Positions 44,287 through 52,204 of a stretch of DNA of 64,000 nucleotides are shown in pieces (the stretch's first letter is position 1; every line of letters starts with the position of its first letter). Source of the stretch: Sinimarinibacterium flocculans (GTDB taxonomy: Bacteria; Pseudomonadota; Gammaproteobacteria; Nevskiales; Nevskiaceae); the NCBI RefSeq assembly GCF_003201205.1, contig NZ_QICN01000001.1, positions 558,001 to 622,000 on the forward strand, read 5' to 3'. The notes beneath the pieces were generated by a model. That model saw only the letters and a program-made list of their open reading frames with translations, had not been told where the DNA came from and did not search any database. Both the position numbers and the translations under genes were made by a program.

Positions 44287-44877
44287 CTACTGGCCGAAGT
44301 TGAACTGCAGGTTCAGCGACGCCGCATCGACGCGGGTCTCGAGGTTGTCGCCTTCCAGCTCGAAGCGCTCGTACTCGAGGCGCAGGTCGGCCACTTCGCC
44401 TAGGGGAATGCGTGCGCCCAGGCCCCAGAAGAAATCGGTGCCGTCGTCGCTGGCACGTGCGGTCGAATTGAGCGGGCCGCGCACGTAGGCGTCGGTATTC
44501 CAGAACAGGGCACCGGCCTTGGCGTACGGCGTGACCGGTCCCAGCGGCAGATCGGCGACGGCAGCGGCGGTCCAGCCGTCGGCCTCGGCGCGGGCACCGT
44601 TGCTCTCGGCATCGCCGAAGTCGAGATACTGCGCCTCCAGCGAGAGCACCGGGTTGAAGCGGAAGCCGGCCAGGGCCTTCCACGAAACGCGGTCGTCGTC
44701 GAACTCCTCGTCGTTGCTCGGAAAGTCGGGGCTGCTGTACAGCTCGTTGTCCACGCGCGTGTAGATCGCGCCGCCGCCGAGGAACAGGCCGGACTCGGTG
44801 TCGGCCTGGGCAAAGGCGGGCAGGGCCAGCATGCCGCCGATGGCCATCAGGGAAATCGCTCGGGCACGTCGTTTCAT
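44287..44877 (-). CDS. Outer-membrane beta-barrel protein (OmpA-like, 8-stranded)
   Basis: A 196-residue exported protein: signal peptide (1-26, ending AFAQA), then ESGLFLGGGAIYTRVD and alternating amphipathic strands (LAGFRFNPVLSLEAQYLDFG; GPVTPYAKAGALFWN; GLGARIPLGEVADLRLEYER) to the final strand LNLQFNFGQ. Size and pattern fit an eight-stranded OmpA/OmpX-type barrel. The last residue is Gln instead of the usual aromatic, though F sits three from the end. Strong ribosome site (AGGAGG). It converges with the MTIP gene. Specific function unknown. Confidence 0.82.
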   Translation of the reverse strand: MKRRARAISLMAIGGMLALPAFAQADTESGLFLGGGAIYTRVDNELYSSPDFPSNDEEFDDDRVSWKALAGFRFNPVLSLEAQYLDFGDAESNGARAEADGWTAAAVADLPLGPVTPYAKAGALFWNTDAYVRGPLNSTARASDDGTDFFWGLGARIPLGEVADLRLEYERFELEGDNLETRVDAASLNLQFNFGQ

Positions 44878-45026
44878 TGCAAGGTCCTCCTGTCTTGATG
44901 GATGGGCCGCAGCGGGGCCCGGACGGCGGCAACCCTGAAGTCGAGGCACTGAATCGGTACTGAACTTCCGTCGCAGGAGGTGGGCGGCGCACTGTCGTGT
45001 GTCCGCAACAGTGCTATCTTCAGCAG

Positions 45027-45043
45027 CGGCGCCCGAGGCGCCG
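45027..45043 (+). other. 5'-leader hairpin before the DUF1329 gene
   Basis: CGGCGCC (45027-45033) and GGCGCCG (45037-45043) are exact complements around CGA, followed by TTAAAAAAA. It starts 7 bp after a TATCTT (45014-45019) that could be a -10 box, so it would sit at the very 5' end of the mRNA and may protect it. No T run, hence not a terminator on this strand. Confidence 0.4.
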
Positions 45044-45114
45044 TTAAAAAAACGATTCGCCGCCGATCACGTACGCGCCATCGGTGGCAGGAAGAGGCAG
45101 AGGAGGATCAGGGG

Positions 45115-46467
45115 ATGCGTCTGCAGATTGCGTGGTGCATGTCGCTGCTGCTGGCCGCGGCGCCGGTGGCGGCGAAGGTTTCGGCCGAAGAGGCGGCTCG
45201 ACTGGGGCAGGATCTCACGCCCATCGGTGCGCAGAAGGCCGGCAACGAGGACGGCAGTATTCCGGCGTGGGAAGGCGGGCTGACGACGCCGCCGCCGTGC
45301 TATCAGGGTGAGGGCTCGCGCTACTGCGATCCGTTTCCGGAAGACCGGCCGGTGCTCACCGTGACCGCGGCCAATGCCGAGCAGTACCGCGATCAGCTCA
45401 GCGCCGGGCAGCTTGCCATGCTGCAGAAATTCGACAGCTACAAGCTGAACGTCTACCCGACGCGCCGCACCTCGGCATTTCCTGATTTCGTCTACGAGGC
45501 GACCGCGCGCAACGCGGTCAACGCGACCCTGGAGTTCGAAGGGGAGTCGCTGAAGAACGCCATCCTCGGCTTTCCGTTCCCGATCCCGAAGTCCGCGCAG
45601 GAAGTGATCTGGAACCACAAGCTGCGCTATCGCGGCGTCGGCGGCGCCCGCTGGAACAATCAGGCGGCGGTCACTCCGTCGGGTGCGTTCACGCTGGTCG
45701 AGATCACCGAGGATGTGAAGTTTCCGTACGCCGCGCGTGACGCGACGCCGGACTCGATCGACAACATCATCATCTACTTCCTGCAGATCGTGCGCGCGCC
45801 GCCGCGGCTCGCCGGCCAGATCACCCTGGTGCACGAGACCATGGACCAGGTCCGCGAGCCGCGTCGTGCCTGGCAGTACAGTCCGGGCCAGCGGCGCATC
45901 CGCCGTGCGCCGAACGTGGCCTACGACAATCCCAGCACCGCGTCGGACGGCCTGCGCACCAACGACCAGCTCGACGCCTTCAACGGTGCCACCGACCGGT
46001 ACACGTGGAAGCTGATCGGCAAGAAGGAAATGTTCGTGCCGTTCAACTCGTACAAGCTGCACAGCGACGCGTACGACTACGACGAGGTGATCCTCAAGGG
46101 GCACATCAACCAGGACCTGAGCCGCTACGAGCGGCGTCGCGTCTGGGTGGTCGAGGCCAACCTGCGCCCGCGGACCAGCCACATGTTCAAGCGGCGCGTG
46201 TTCTACGTCGAGGAGGACAGCTGGGGCATCGTGCTGGTGGACCTGTACGACAACCGCGACCAGCTCTGGCGCTGGCAGGAGATGCATACCTTCCAGGCCT
46301 ACGACAAGCCCTTCGTCGGGCCACCGGCAATGGAGACCGCGTACGACCTGCAGTCCGGTCGCTACATCGCCTACTCGATGAACAACCAGGCGCCGGAAAC
46401 CATCGAGCGCGACTTCGAGAAGAGCTACTTCGATCCGTCGAACGTCTCCAAGCAGTCGTTCAAGTAG
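45115..46467 (+). CDS. DUF1329 secreted protein
   Basis: A 450-residue exported protein with a signal peptide (1-20, ending APVAA). It belongs to the DUF1329 family, recognisable from VSAEEAARLGQDLTPIGAQKAGN, DGSIPAWEGGLT, RRTSAFPDFVYEATARNA and the aromatic C-terminal half (MFVPFNSYKLHS; RRVFYVEEDSWGIVLVDLYD). The fold is related to lipoprotein-binding LolA-like beta structures, and members are often paired with a DUF1302 gene; none is here. Function is unknown. Start ATG 45115 with AGGAGG at 45100-45105. Confidence 0.85.
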   Translation: MRLQIAWCMSLLLAAAPVAAKVSAEEAARLGQDLTPIGAQKAGNEDGSIPAWEGGLTTPPPCYQGEGSRYCDPFPEDRPVLTVTAANAEQYRDQLSAGQLAMLQKFDSYKLNVYPTRRTSAFPDFVYEATARNAVNATLEFEGESLKNAILGFPFPIPKSAQEVIWNHKLRYRGVGGARWNNQAAVTPSGAFTLVEITEDVKFPYAARDATPDSIDNIIIYFLQIVRAPPRLAGQITLVHETMDQVREPRRAWQYSPGQRRIRRAPNVAYDNPSTASDGLRTNDQLDAFNGATDRYTWKLIGKKEMFVPFNSYKLHSDAYDYDEVILKGHINQDLSRYERRRVWVVEANLRPRTSHMFKRRVFYVEEDSWGIVLVDLYDNRDQLWRWQEMHTFQAYDKPFVGPPAMETAYDLQSGRYIAYSMNNQAPETIERDFEKSYFDPSNVSKQSFK

Positions 46468-46479
46468 CGGCGGGTATCG

Positions 46480-46507
46480 GGCGGATCCTTCCGCGGAAGG
46501 ATCCGCC
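46480..46507. terminator. 28-bp perfect palindrome between convergent genes
   Basis: GGCGGATCCTTCCG and its exact complement CGGAAGGATCCGCC (14-bp arms, no spacer) lie 12 bp past the DUF1329 stop and 47 bp from the stop of the leftward lipoprotein gene. It can fold on both strands and so could serve as a bidirectional transcript end. There is no T run on either side. Confidence 0.6.
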
Positions 46508-46554
46508 GCCTGCGCGAGAAGCGCGACCGACGTGAGCGCAGCCGACTTCGGTCG

Positions 46555-47085
46555 CTAACGCAGGCCGCCCTGGACGTCGGCAAGCACGCCTTCCAGATCG
46601 CGGACGGCTGCCGATGGCAGCCAGATCTGCAGCATCGCGCGTTCGTCGCGGATCACCGGCGTCCACAATTCGCCACCGGCGGCCTCGCGGTAGGGGCCGT
46701 GACGCTCGCGGCCGTCGCCCGAGCACCACCACACTTCGGTGCGGGGCGGCAGCTGCAGCCCCGCGAGATGGGCCGACAGCGAGGTCGCGCCGGCGGAGTG
46801 CATCTGCACCACCAGCGTCGACCAGCCTTGCGCCTGCTGCCAGCGTCCGAGGCGGCTCAGCTTGCGGTCGACCGCCAGGCGTCGCGCGAAGGCTTGCTGA
46901 TCGTCCGGTCGCGTCGCCGGCAGCTTCAGCGCGTCGGCATGCTCGATCGCGGTCCGGTCGCAGGCCGGCGGCGGGTAGGGCTGCAATGGCGCCGGTGTCG
47001 GGGCCGGACGACCGGCGCAGCCGCCGATCAGGGCGGCGGCAAGCACCGCCGCTCCGGCGATCGTGGCCTGGTGGGTCTTCGTCAT
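46555..47085 (-). CDS. Lipoprotein of unknown function, downstream of csiV
   Basis: A 176-residue predicted lipoprotein: basic start, hydrophobic AGAAVLAAAL and lipobox L-I-G-G-C with Cys23 (A follows), then a Pro-rich linker and a domain with RLAVDRKLSRLGRWQQ and TEVWWCSGDGRERHGPY. I do not recognise the domain. ATG 47085 has GGGAG 8 bp upstream; an alternative ATG at 47115 overlaps the csiV stop (ATGA) and adds ten residues. Probably anchored in the outer membrane (no Asp after Cys). Third member of the ancestral mfd-csiV operon. Confidence 0.72.
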   Translation of the reverse strand: MTKTHQATIAGAAVLAAALIGGCAGRPAPTPAPLQPYPPPACDRTAIEHADALKLPATRPDDQQAFARRLAVDRKLSRLGRWQQAQGWSTLVVQMHSAGATSLSAHLAGLQLPPRTEVWWCSGDGRERHGPYREAAGGELWTPVIRDERAMLQIWLPSAAVRDLEGVLADVQGGLR

Positions 47086-47111
47086 CGATACGGCTCCCGC
47101 CGCGGTGCGCT

Positions 47112-47726
47112 TCATGGCAGCTTCTGCACGCGCGCGAGCACGCCGAGCTTGGGGCTGTCGATGTGGTGCAACTCGGCGCGCCGCATGCGGCGCCGCTCGC
47201 TGAGTGCGAACTGGTGGCCGTCGCTTTCGGTGTAACGCAGGTCCACGTCGAGGTGCAGGTAGCGGCTCATCAGCAGGCTCACGCTGCCATCGACCGGCGG
47301 CACCAGGAAGCTGCTGTAGGTCAGCGGATCGGTGATCGTGATCGGTTCGCCATGACGGATGGCGAGGCGCGGTCCGTTCGCCTCCGGGGGGCGTGCCTGC
47401 TCCCAGGCCAGGCGCATCAGCGGCCGGAACCGCCGGGAATTGCGCAGGCGGCTCCAGTGCTCCTGCAATCCGAACTCCGCATCCGGCAGCACGCGGATGC
47501 CCGCCGCGATCAGCCCGGCGGTGTCGTCGAGTGAAAGGGCTGCGCTCTCGGCAGGTTGCTGGGCCGCGGCGCCGGCTTCGCCGCCGGAATACAGATCGAG
47601 AAACAGGATCAGGTCGACGCGGTAGCTGTCGGCGGATGCGGGCAGGGCGGCGAACAGCGCCAGGGCTGCGAGCAGGATTCCGAACCGCGGGCGGCGACGG
47701 GTCGGGGCAGTGTCGTCTTTTCTCAT
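47112..47726 (-). CDS. csiV: CsiV-like periplasmic protein
   Basis: A 204-residue exported protein: signal peptide (about 1-32, ending ALPASA), then DSYRVDLILFLD, the hallmark start of the CsiV family (peptidoglycan-binding protein characterised in Vibrio parahaemolyticus/P. aeruginosa-type bacteria), a middle LQEHWSRLRNSRRFRPLMRLAWEQ and a C-terminal RYLHLDVDLRYTE. Its homologue lies beside mfd in Pseudomonas. An IS1595 element ends exactly one base before its ATG, so it has lost its native leader; the bases before ATG are now the IS terminus TAATAATCACG without a ribosome site. Coding sequence is intact; expression is doubtful. Confidence 0.8.
   Translation of the reverse strand: MRKDDTAPTRRRPRFGILLAALALFAALPASADSYRVDLILFLDLYSGGEAGAAAQQPAESAALSLDDTAGLIAAGIRVLPDAEFGLQEHWSRLRNSRRFRPLMRLAWEQARPPEANGPRLAIRHGEPITITDPLTYSSFLVPPVDGSVSLLMSRYLHLDVDLRYTESDGHQFALSERRRMRRAELHHIDSPKLGVLARVQKLP
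47719..47726 (+). repeat. Target-site duplication of the IS, left copy (TTTCTCAT)
   Basis: TTTCTCAT immediately left of the IS; the identical right copy is at 48775-48782. On the minus strand this is ATGAGAAA, the first eight bases of csiV. Confidence 0.92.
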
Positions 47727-48774
47727 CGTGATTATTAACGAACCTCAGCCAAGGCTCGGGAAATGAGCCTGTGTGCTGGGAGGATGACGCCATGGTTCTG
47801 ATGGAGACGACGACCATGGCGATGAATCGAGTGCAGTTTCAACCTGGACTGTCGATGGCGGAGTTCATTCGGGGCTATGGCAGTGAGCGCCAGTGCGAGC
47901 AGGCGCTGATTGCGGCGCGCTGGCCGGACGGATTCGTCTGCCCGCACTGCCGGGACACGCGATCGAGCAGCTTCGAACGGGACGGCAGGACGTACTGGCA
48001 GTGCTGCCGCTGCCGACGCCAGACCACGGTGACGGCCGGCACCATCTTCGCGGCGACCAAGCTGCCGCTGACGACCTGGTTTCTGGCGATGCACCTGCTC
48101 ACCCAGTCGAAGAACAACGTCTCGGCGCTGGAGCTGCGCCGGCATCTGGGCGTGTCGTATGTCACCGCCCTGCTGGTCAAGCACAAGCTCATGCAGGTCA
48201 TGGCCGATCGGGAGCAAGGCCTTGTTCTGACGGGACGTATCGAGATCGACGACGCTTATCTGGGCGGCGAGCATCCGGGCAAGACCGGCCGTGGATCGCC
48301 CAACAAGGTGCCGTTCATTGCGGCGGTCCAGACCAGTGCCGACGGCAAGCCGCAGAGAGTCTGCTTCAAGGCCATGCGCTTCACCAAGGCCGGCATCCAG
48401 GACTGGGCGCATCGCGCCATCGATCCCGACGCCGTGGTCGTCAGCGACGCGCTGCCCAGCGTCAAGGCTGGCTTGGCCGCCGAAGTCGTTCGCTATCACG
48501 CCATCAAAACCGGCAGCGGCCGACAGGCTGTGCTGCATCCGGAGTTTCGCAACGTGAACACCGTGCTGGGCAACCTCAAGACCGCGATCACGGGGACCTA
48601 CCATGCCTTCAACTTCTCCAAATACGCGGATCGCTATCTCGCCGAAGCGCAGTACCGCTTCAATCGGCGATTCGATCTGAGGTCGATCCTCATCCGCCTC
48701 GTCCATGCCGCAGCACAGACTCGCGCTTATCCCGCGTCCGTGCTGAGACTGGCTGAGATTCGTTAATAATCACG
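47727..48774 (+). mobile_element. IS1595-family insertion sequence, complete, 1048 bp
   Basis: Ends are 25-bp inverted repeats (47727-47751 and 48750-48774) starting CGTGATTATTAACGAA and CTCAGCCA after one mismatch. Flanking 8-bp direct repeats TTTCTCAT (47719-47726 and 48775-48782) are the target duplication, the length typical of IS1595. One intact transposase fills it. Target repeats are identical, so the insertion is recent. It lies between mfd and csiV with the transposase opposite to both. Confidence 0.95.
47792..48766 (+). CDS. IS1595-family transposase (ISXO2-like)
   Basis: A 324-residue transposase: N-terminal zinc ribbon CPHC...CCRC (about 51-77, VCPHCRDTRSSSF then YWQCCRCRRQTT), helix-turn-helix-like LRRHLGVSYVTALLVKHKLMQ (split before MQ), and the ISXO2-like catalytic domain with Asp in GRIEIDDAYLGG, Asp in VVVSDALPSVKAG and the third acidic/Asn region TGTYHAFNFSKYADRYLAEA (then QYRFNRRFDL). 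No frameshift or stop, so it is likely active. ATG 47792 has GGGAGG at 47778-47783; a GTG at 47771 is an alternative. Confidence 0.93.
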   Translation: MVLMETTTMAMNRVQFQPGLSMAEFIRGYGSERQCEQALIAARWPDGFVCPHCRDTRSSSFERDGRTYWQCCRCRRQTTVTAGTIFAATKLPLTTWFLAMHLLTQSKNNVSALELRRHLGVSYVTALLVKHKLMQVMADREQGLVLTGRIEIDDAYLGGEHPGKTGRGSPNKVPFIAAVQTSADGKPQRVCFKAMRFTKAGIQDWAHRAIDPDAVVVSDALPSVKAGLAAEVVRYHAIKTGSGRQAVLHPEFRNVNTVLGNLKTAITGTYHAFNFSKYADRYLAEAQYRFNRRFDLRSILIRLVHAAAQTRAYPASVLRLAEIR

Positions 48775-48782
48775 TTTCTCAT
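48775..48782 (+). repeat. Target-site duplication of the IS, right copy (TTTCTCAT)
   Basis: Identical to the left copy. Its TCA (48779-48781) is the TGA stop codon of mfd on the minus strand. Confidence 0.92.
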
Positions 48783-51700
48783 TGTGCGCGCAGTGTAGCC
48801 AACAGTTCCTGTGCCCGCGGGGCCCGCGTCTCGGCCTGCTCGAAGTCGCCGTGGCAGTGCAGCCGGGCCTGGCCTTCGAGCTTGTAGACCTTGGGCTGCG
48901 ACTGGATCAGGCGGATCAGCCGGGCCGGGTCGATGTCCGGCCTGGGGCCGAAGTCCAGCGTCAGCGTGCGGCTGCCCGCGCGTATCCGCGACAGGCCGAG
49001 CGCCTGCGCCTGCACACGCAGCTCCGCGGATTCGAACAGGCGCTCGGCTGCCGGCGGCAGCAGGCCGAAGCGGTCGATCATCTCGACCTTGAGCTCGCGC
49101 AGCGCGGTTTCGTCGGCCGCCTCGGCGATGCGCTTGTACAGTGTCAGCCGCGTGTGCACGTCGGGGATGTAATCGTCCGGAATCAGGCTGCCGACGCCCA
49201 GATCGATCTCGCAGGCGGTCTGGCCGAACGGCGCATCGTCGAGCTTGCCGGTGCGGATCGCCTTGACCGCACGCGCCAGAAGCTCCGCGTACATGGTGAA
49301 GCCGATCTCCTCGATCTGGCCGGACTGCTCGGCGCCTAGCAACTCGCCGGCACCGCGGATCTCGAGGTCGTGCGTGGCCAGCGCAAATCCTGAACCGAGA
49401 TCGCCGAGCGTCTCGATCGCCTCCAGCCGCTTCTGCGCATCCGGGTTCAGGGCACGCCGGCTCGGCACCATCAGGTAGGCGTAGCCGCGGTGATGGCTGC
49501 GGCCGACGCGGCCGCGCAACTGGTGCAGCTGCGCCAGCCCGAGCTGGTCGGCGCGGTCGATCAGGATCGTGTTCGCACTGGGTACGTCGATACCGGACTC
49601 GATGATCGTCGTGCAGACGAGGATGTTGAAGCGCTGGTGATAGAAGTCGAGCATCACCTGCTCGAGTTCGCGCTCGCGCATCTGGCCGTGCGCGAAGCGC
49701 ACGCTGCCTTCGGGCACCAGTTCGCGGATGCTGCGCGCGAAGTTCTCGATGTCGCGCACCTCGTTGTGCAGGATGTACACCTGCCCACCGCGACGCAGCT
49801 CGCGCAGGCAGGCCTCCTGCACGAGAGCATTGCTCCACTCAGAAACCTGGGTCTTGATCGCCAGCCGAGACGCCGGCGGCGTGGCGATGATCGACAGTTC
49901 GCGCAGGCCGGCCAGCCCCATGTTGAGCGTGCGCGGAATCGGCGTGGCGGTGAGCGTCAGCACGTCGACTTCGGCGCGCAGGTTCTTCATGCGCTCCTTG
50001 TGGCGCACGCCGAAGCGGTGCTCCTCGTCGACGACGACGAGGCCGAGGTTCTTGAAACGCACGTCGTCCTGCAACAGCCGGTGGGTGCCGATGACCACGT
50101 CGAGACGGCCGTCGGTGAGCTGCCTGAGCAACTCGCTCTGTTCCTTGGTCGAACGCAGCCGCGACAGCGCCGCGACACGGATCGGAAAGTCGGCGAAGCG
50201 GTCGGCGAAATTCTTCGCATGCTGTTCGACCAGCAGCGTCGTCGGCGCCAGGACACAGACCTGGCGGCCCGCGCGAGCGGCGACGAAGGCGGCGCGCAGC
50301 GCCACCTCGGTCTTGCCGAACCCGACGTCGCCGCAGACGACGCGGTCCATCGGCCGTTCGGCGGCGAGATCGGCGAGCACCGCGTCGATCGCCGTCTGCT
50401 GGTCCGGCGTTGGCGCGAACGGAAAGCCCTCGCAGAAGCGGCGATAGTCGTCCTCGTTGACGGCGATCGCCGCGCCCTGCTTGGCCATGCGCCGTGCCTG
50501 GATCTGCAGCAGCTCGGCCGCGACGTCGTGCGCTTTCTCGCGCGCCTTGGCCTGCGCCTTGGCCCAGCGGTCCGAGCCGAGGTTGTGCAGCGGCGCTGTC
50601 TCCGCTTCGCCGCCGGTGTAGCGGTGGATCAGGTTCAGCGAGGTGACCGGGACGTAGAGCTTGTCCTGCCTGGCGTACTCGAGCACCAGGTATTCGGTTT
50701 CGATGCCGCCGGCGTCGAGCTTCTGCAAGCCCAGATACCGGCCGACACCGTGCTCGATGTGGACCACCGGCGCGCCCGGCTGCAGCGTGGACAGGTCACG
50801 CAGCACCGTGTCCGGGTCGCGCACCTTGCTGCGTCTTCGCGGCGCCGTCTGCGACGGGGCGTGCAGGCCGAAGACCTGCGATTCGGCGATCACGCTGATG
50901 TTCAGTGCGGGCAGGCGGAAACCCTGCTGCAGCGGACCGAGGGTGATGCCGTAGCGCTTGCCGTCATCGGCAAAGGCACGCCAGCCGGTGTATTCGCGCG
51001 GCAGGATGCCGAGCGGCTTGAGCCAGCCGAGCAAGGCCTCGCGCCGGCCCGGCGACTCGGCGACGAACAGCACGCGGTCGGCGCCGTCGGCCAGATGGCG
51101 CCGGACCGCCTCGCCGCCGTCGGCGAGCGCGGTCGCCTCGTTCGGCAGATCGTGCCGGCCGAAGGTCTGCAGGGCATCGAGGGCTTGCGCCGGCGGCACG
51201 AACAGCTCGGCTGGCTGCATCAGCGGGCGCTCGATGTCGCCGCGATAGCGCTCGAAACGCTCGCCGATCTGGCGCCAGTCCTCGTCGAGCGCGCTGGGCA
51301 GGTCGCCGATCGCGACGACCAGCGTGTCGGCCGGCAGGTAGTCGGCAAGACTGGCCGTGTCGGTGAAGAACAGCGGCAACCACGACTCGATGCCGCCGGG
51401 CATCAGGCCCTTGCTGACCTCGGCGTAGATGCGCGAGCGCGCCGGATCGCCGGGGAAGGTTTCGCGGTAGCGGCGGCGGAAGGTCTCGATGCCGTCCTTG
51501 TCGGTCGGGAACTCGCGCGCCGGCAGCAGACGGATCGCGTCGACCTTGTCGGTGCTGCGCTGGGTTTCGGGATCGAAGGTGCGGATGCTGTCGATCTCGT
51601 CGTCGAACAGGTCGATGCGATAGGCGTCCGCCGAGCCCATCGGAAACAGGTCGATCAGGGCGCCGCGTACCGCGAACTCGCCCTGGGTCTGCACCTCGGA

Positions 51701-52144
51701 CACGGACTGGTAGCCGGTGGCCACCAGGCGCGTGCGAAACGCCAGCGGATCGAGCCGCTCGCCGGCGGCGAGCGCGAAGGCGCGGCTGTCAAGCCATTGC
51801 CGCGGCGGCAGGCGCTGGATCAGCTGGTCGGCGGTCGTCAGCAGTACGCCGCGCCGCATCTGCGGCAGCCGGTGCAAGGCGGCGATGCGCTCGGACAGGA
51901 TCTCCTGGTGCGGCGAGAACGGGTCGTACGGCAGGACCTCCGTATTCGGCAGGTGGACCAGTGCCAGTCCGTCGTCGAGGAAGAAGCGCAGCTCGGCTTC
52001 GAGCCGGTAGGCATGCTGCTCGTTGGTGGCCAGCGCCAGCACGAGGCCTTGATGCGCGGCGGCGGCGCGCGCGATCGACAGCGCCGTCGCCGGGGGCGGC
52101 GCGGCAGCGGGGCCGGAGGAGGCGGGGGCGGATTCCACGGTCAT
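48779..52144 (-). CDS. mfd: Transcription-repair coupling factor
   Basis: Mfd removes RNA polymerase stalled at DNA damage and recruits UvrA. The 1121-residue protein has the UvrB-like N-terminal region, the RNA polymerase-interaction domain (about 460-530, APVVHIEHGVGRYLGLQKL), the translocase motifs GDVGFGKTEVALRAAF, LAPTTLLVEQHAKNF and VVDEEHRFGVRHKE, the TRG motif QLHQLRGRVGRS, and the C-terminal TRCF domain. ATG 52144 is used; an in-frame TTG lies two codons earlier. Its stop is inside the IS target duplication, so the coding sequence is undamaged. Confidence 0.96.
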   Translation of the reverse strand: MTVESAPASSGPAAAPPPATALSIARAAAAHQGLVLALATNEQHAYRLEAELRFFLDDGLALVHLPNTEVLPYDPFSPHQEILSERIAALHRLPQMRRGVLLTTADQLIQRLPPRQWLDSRAFALAAGERLDPLAFRTRLVATGYQSVSEVQTQGEFAVRGALIDLFPMGSADAYRIDLFDDEIDSIRTFDPETQRSTDKVDAIRLLPAREFPTDKDGIETFRRRYRETFPGDPARSRIYAEVSKGLMPGGIESWLPLFFTDTASLADYLPADTLVVAIGDLPSALDEDWRQIGERFERYRGDIERPLMQPAELFVPPAQALDALQTFGRHDLPNEATALADGGEAVRRHLADGADRVLFVAESPGRREALLGWLKPLGILPREYTGWRAFADDGKRYGITLGPLQQGFRLPALNISVIAESQVFGLHAPSQTAPRRRSKVRDPDTVLRDLSTLQPGAPVVHIEHGVGRYLGLQKLDAGGIETEYLVLEYARQDKLYVPVTSLNLIHRYTGGEAETAPLHNLGSDRWAKAQAKAREKAHDVAAELLQIQARRMAKQGAAIAVNEDDYRRFCEGFPFAPTPDQQTAIDAVLADLAAERPMDRVVCGDVGFGKTEVALRAAFVAARAGRQVCVLAPTTLLVEQHAKNFADRFADFPIRVAALSRLRSTKEQSELLRQLTDGRLDVVIGTHRLLQDDVRFKNLGLVVVDEEHRFGVRHKERMKNLRAEVDVLTLTATPIPRTLNMGLAGLRELSIIATPPASRLAIKTQVSEWSNALVQEACLRELRRGGQVYILHNEVRDIENFARSIRELVPEGSVRFAHGQMRERELEQVMLDFYHQRFNILVCTTIIESGIDVPSANTILIDRADQLGLAQLHQLRGRVGRSHHRGYAYLMVPSRRALNPDAQKRLEAIETLGDLGSGFALATHDLEIRGAGELLGAEQSGQIEEIGFTMYAELLARAVKAIRTGKLDDAPFGQTACEIDLGVGSLIPDDYIPDVHTRLTLYKRIAEAADETALRELKVEMIDRFGLLPPAAERLFESAELRVQAQALGLSRIRAGSRTLTLDFGPRPDIDPARLIRLIQSQPKVYKLEGQARLHCHGDFEQAETRAPRAQELLATLRAQ

Positions 52145-52204
52145 GCGCAAAGCACCCGATTATCGCAGAGCCGTGTGCGGACCGTCGGTCGCGGCCCGGC
52201 CCGG

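Noticed and set aside
47727-47790. Outward promoter in the IS end driving csiV
   Set aside because: TAATAAT just before csiV resembles a -10 box, but no -35 lies at proper distance and it would be only about 5-10 bp from the ATG. Not strong enough to report.
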